From Deltaproteobacteria bacterium (GTDB lineage: Bacteria > Desulfobacterota > Desulfobacteria > Desulfobacterales > JAABPS01): DNA of 5,189 nucleotides. The notes under the pieces are model-generated. The model was not told the origin of the DNA. It saw only the letters and a program-made list of their open reading frames with translations, and did no database searches. The stretch is from positions 1-5,189 of the forward strand of contig JAFDFT010000212.1 of the NCBI GenBank assembly GCA_019309685.1, written 5' to 3'. The first letter of the stretch is position 1. The number at the start of each line of letters is the position of its first letter. Below are positions 4,945 through 5,189 of the stretch, one piece after another. Both the position numbers and the translations under genes were made by a program.

Positions 4945-5189
4945 TTACCAATTCTTTCGAACCTTAACATTCTTGGAATCAAGATAGAATTTTATATCTG
5001 AAACCTGGTAGGTTCCGTAATGAACAATTGACGCGACAAGGGCTGCGTCCGCCTTTCCAGTGGTAAAAACATCGGAAATATGTTCGAGTTTTCCGGCACC
5101 TCCTGATGCGATAACGTGTATATCCACTTGAGAAGAAATAAGTGAGGTCAGGTTTAGTTCATATCCATCCTGAGTACCATCTGCATCAA
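4945..5189 (-). CDS. hisF: imidazole glycerol phosphate synthase cyclase subunit HisF, C-terminal part
   Basis: The frame enters from the right edge and ends at the stop at 4947-4945; the 80 visible residues are the last third of a protein normally about 250-260 long. HisF works with the glutaminase HisH, using ammonia to turn PRFAR into imidazole glycerol phosphate and AICAR in histidine synthesis. Visible hallmarks are D-A-D-G-T-Q-D-G-Y-E at 1-10, whose second Asp matches the catalytic acid of the D-x-D-G-T motif; V-I-A-S-G-G-A-G at 25-32, a phosphate-binding loop; and A-D-A-A-L-V-A-S-I-V-H at 46-56, the last strand and helix of the (beta/alpha)8 barrel. A GTG at 5127 lies inside the conserved barrel and is not the start. 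The next gene to the left is convergent, so hisF is the last gene of its unit. Confidence 0.95.
   Translation of the reverse strand, partial: DADGTQDGYELNLTSLISSQVDIHVIASGGAGKLEHISDVFTTGKADAALVASIVHYGTYQVSDIKFYLDSKNVKVRKNW

Overview
The window looks like ordinary chromosome from an AT-rich Gram-negative bacterium. A lipoprotein with a lipobox and a Sec-exported protein with a DUF4124-like start imply a periplasm. The gene styles and the hairpin-rich intergenic repeat recall sulfate-reducing Desulfobacterota (Desulfobacterales-like). That placement is an inference from general resemblance, not from a marker gene.

Layout. Bases 1-1348 (minus strand) encode the first 449 residues of a lipoprotein that joins a TPR-type helical region to a periplasmic-binding-protein domain (LpoA / ABC substrate-binding style); its C-terminus lies beyond the left edge. 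A 400-base AT-rich divergent spacer follows, carrying a perfect TTGACA-17-TATAAT promoter for the next gene. Bases 1749-2333 (+) encode a small secreted DUF4124-like coiled-coil protein. A 386-base spacer with no convincing gene leads to 2720-4015 (+), a divergent class II fructose-bisphosphate aldolase with its own promoter candidate and an excellent ribosome binding site. Bases 4016-4348 are non-coding and hold the most unusual structure of the window: a compact, more G+C-rich array of hairpins (about 4030-4218), centred on a 50-base inverted repeat that can fold into a three-way junction with no unpaired base except the two loops. More AT-rich nested inverted repeats follow. Bases 4349-4864 (+) encode a zinc-ribbon Nudix hydrolase. 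Bases 4945-5189 (minus) are the C-terminal third of HisF, whose gene enters from the right edge.

The genes do not form one pathway or operon. They are separate units: envelope (lipoprotein and secreted coiled-coil protein), central carbon metabolism (aldolase), nucleotide clean-up (Nudix) and histidine biosynthesis (HisF). I found no tRNA, rRNA, CRISPR array, transposase, phage gene or recognisable defence or toxin system. The best candidate for something undescribed is the repeat element at 4030-4218, which looks like a REP-like or small non-autonomous element and may also end transcription in both directions.
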